6,030 nt of DNA, taken from assembly GCA_964574335.1 (NCBI GenBank), contig CAZNNH010000264.1, forward strand, positions 1 through 6,030, written 5' to 3'. The translations under genes were made by a program, and so were the position numbers. The notes under the pieces were generated by a model. The model was not told the origin of the DNA, ran no database searches, and was given only the letters and a program-made list of their open reading frames with translations. This document shows, in pieces, positions 5,958 through 6,030 of this stretch (position 1 is the stretch's first letter; each line of letters opens with the position of its first letter). This DNA comes from CAZNNH01 sp964574335. Lineage in GTDB: Bacteria; Acidobacteriota; Vicinamibacteria; Fen-336.

Positions 5958-5989
5958 ATCGGCCGCGGAACATGCCCGGCGCGGCCGAT
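5958..5989. repeat. Perfect 10-bp inverted repeat upstream of GH30
   Basis: ATCGGCCGCG (5958-5967) and CGCGGCCGAT (5980-5989) are exact inverted copies around a 12-base loop. No T-run follows on either strand, so it is not a classical terminator. It could be an operator for a dimeric regulator or a stable hairpin in a leader, about 150-180 bases before the GH30 start. Confidence 0.55.
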
Positions 5990-6030
5990 CAGGCTGGAGC
6001 GCGCGGAGCGGCGAACCCACGGCGCCCAGC

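Noticed and set aside
5813..5959. N-terminal extension of the GH30 protein from 5959
   Set aside because: It would put the signal peptide 50 residues inside the protein, while a strong ribosome binding site stands just before the ATG pair at 5809-5812.

Overview
The window is high-GC bacterial DNA, apparently from a metagenome assembly: two runs of exactly 100 N (2589-2688 and 4126-4225) join three contigs. Secreted hydrolases, an integron integrase, a SUKH-type immunity protein and dispersed GTCATCCTGAG palindromic repeats fit an uncultured, GC-rich environmental bacterium. Acidobacteriota, Planctomycetota or Gemmatimonadota are guesses only; the window has no taxonomic marker gene.

Layout. 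1-240 holds nothing I can name. 241-1231 (minus) is an integron integrase gene, intI. It has all five catalytic residues and the IntI-specific insertion, but is broken by an in-frame TGA and, about 75 bases further on, a one-base insertion. 1232-1388 is the short divergent region where an attI site and promoters would be expected. From 1389 (plus) runs a secreted alpha/beta hydrolase of the tripeptidyl-aminopeptidase-like group, whose C-terminal part is lost in the first gap. 2689-3146 is non-coding and carries two copies of a palindromic repeat with terminal inverted repeats GTCATCCTGA/TCAGGATGAC, plus an 11-base tandem repeat. 3147-3995 (plus) encodes a two-domain immunity protein, SUKH followed by an Imm22-like domain. 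4071-4280 is a 21-base tandem repeat interrupted by the second gap, then a third, half copy of the palindromic repeat (4291-4368). 4388-5809 (minus) is a complete secreted GH30 glycoside hydrolase. 5813-6030 is its upstream region, with a degenerate 61-base direct repeat and a perfect 10-bp inverted repeat.

How the parts relate. No operon is visible; every gene has its own leader. The two enzymes are exported and degradative (peptides and beta-glucosides or beta-glucans). The immunity protein has no toxin beside it in the window, so it looks like an orphan defence gene, and it lies between two copies of the same dispersed repeat. I recognise no attC site, so this is at most a relic or cassette-less integron. 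The most interesting items are the doubly broken intI, the SUKH-Imm22 fusion, the repeat family, and the 55-base identical ends at the second gap, which point to an assembly-graph overlap.
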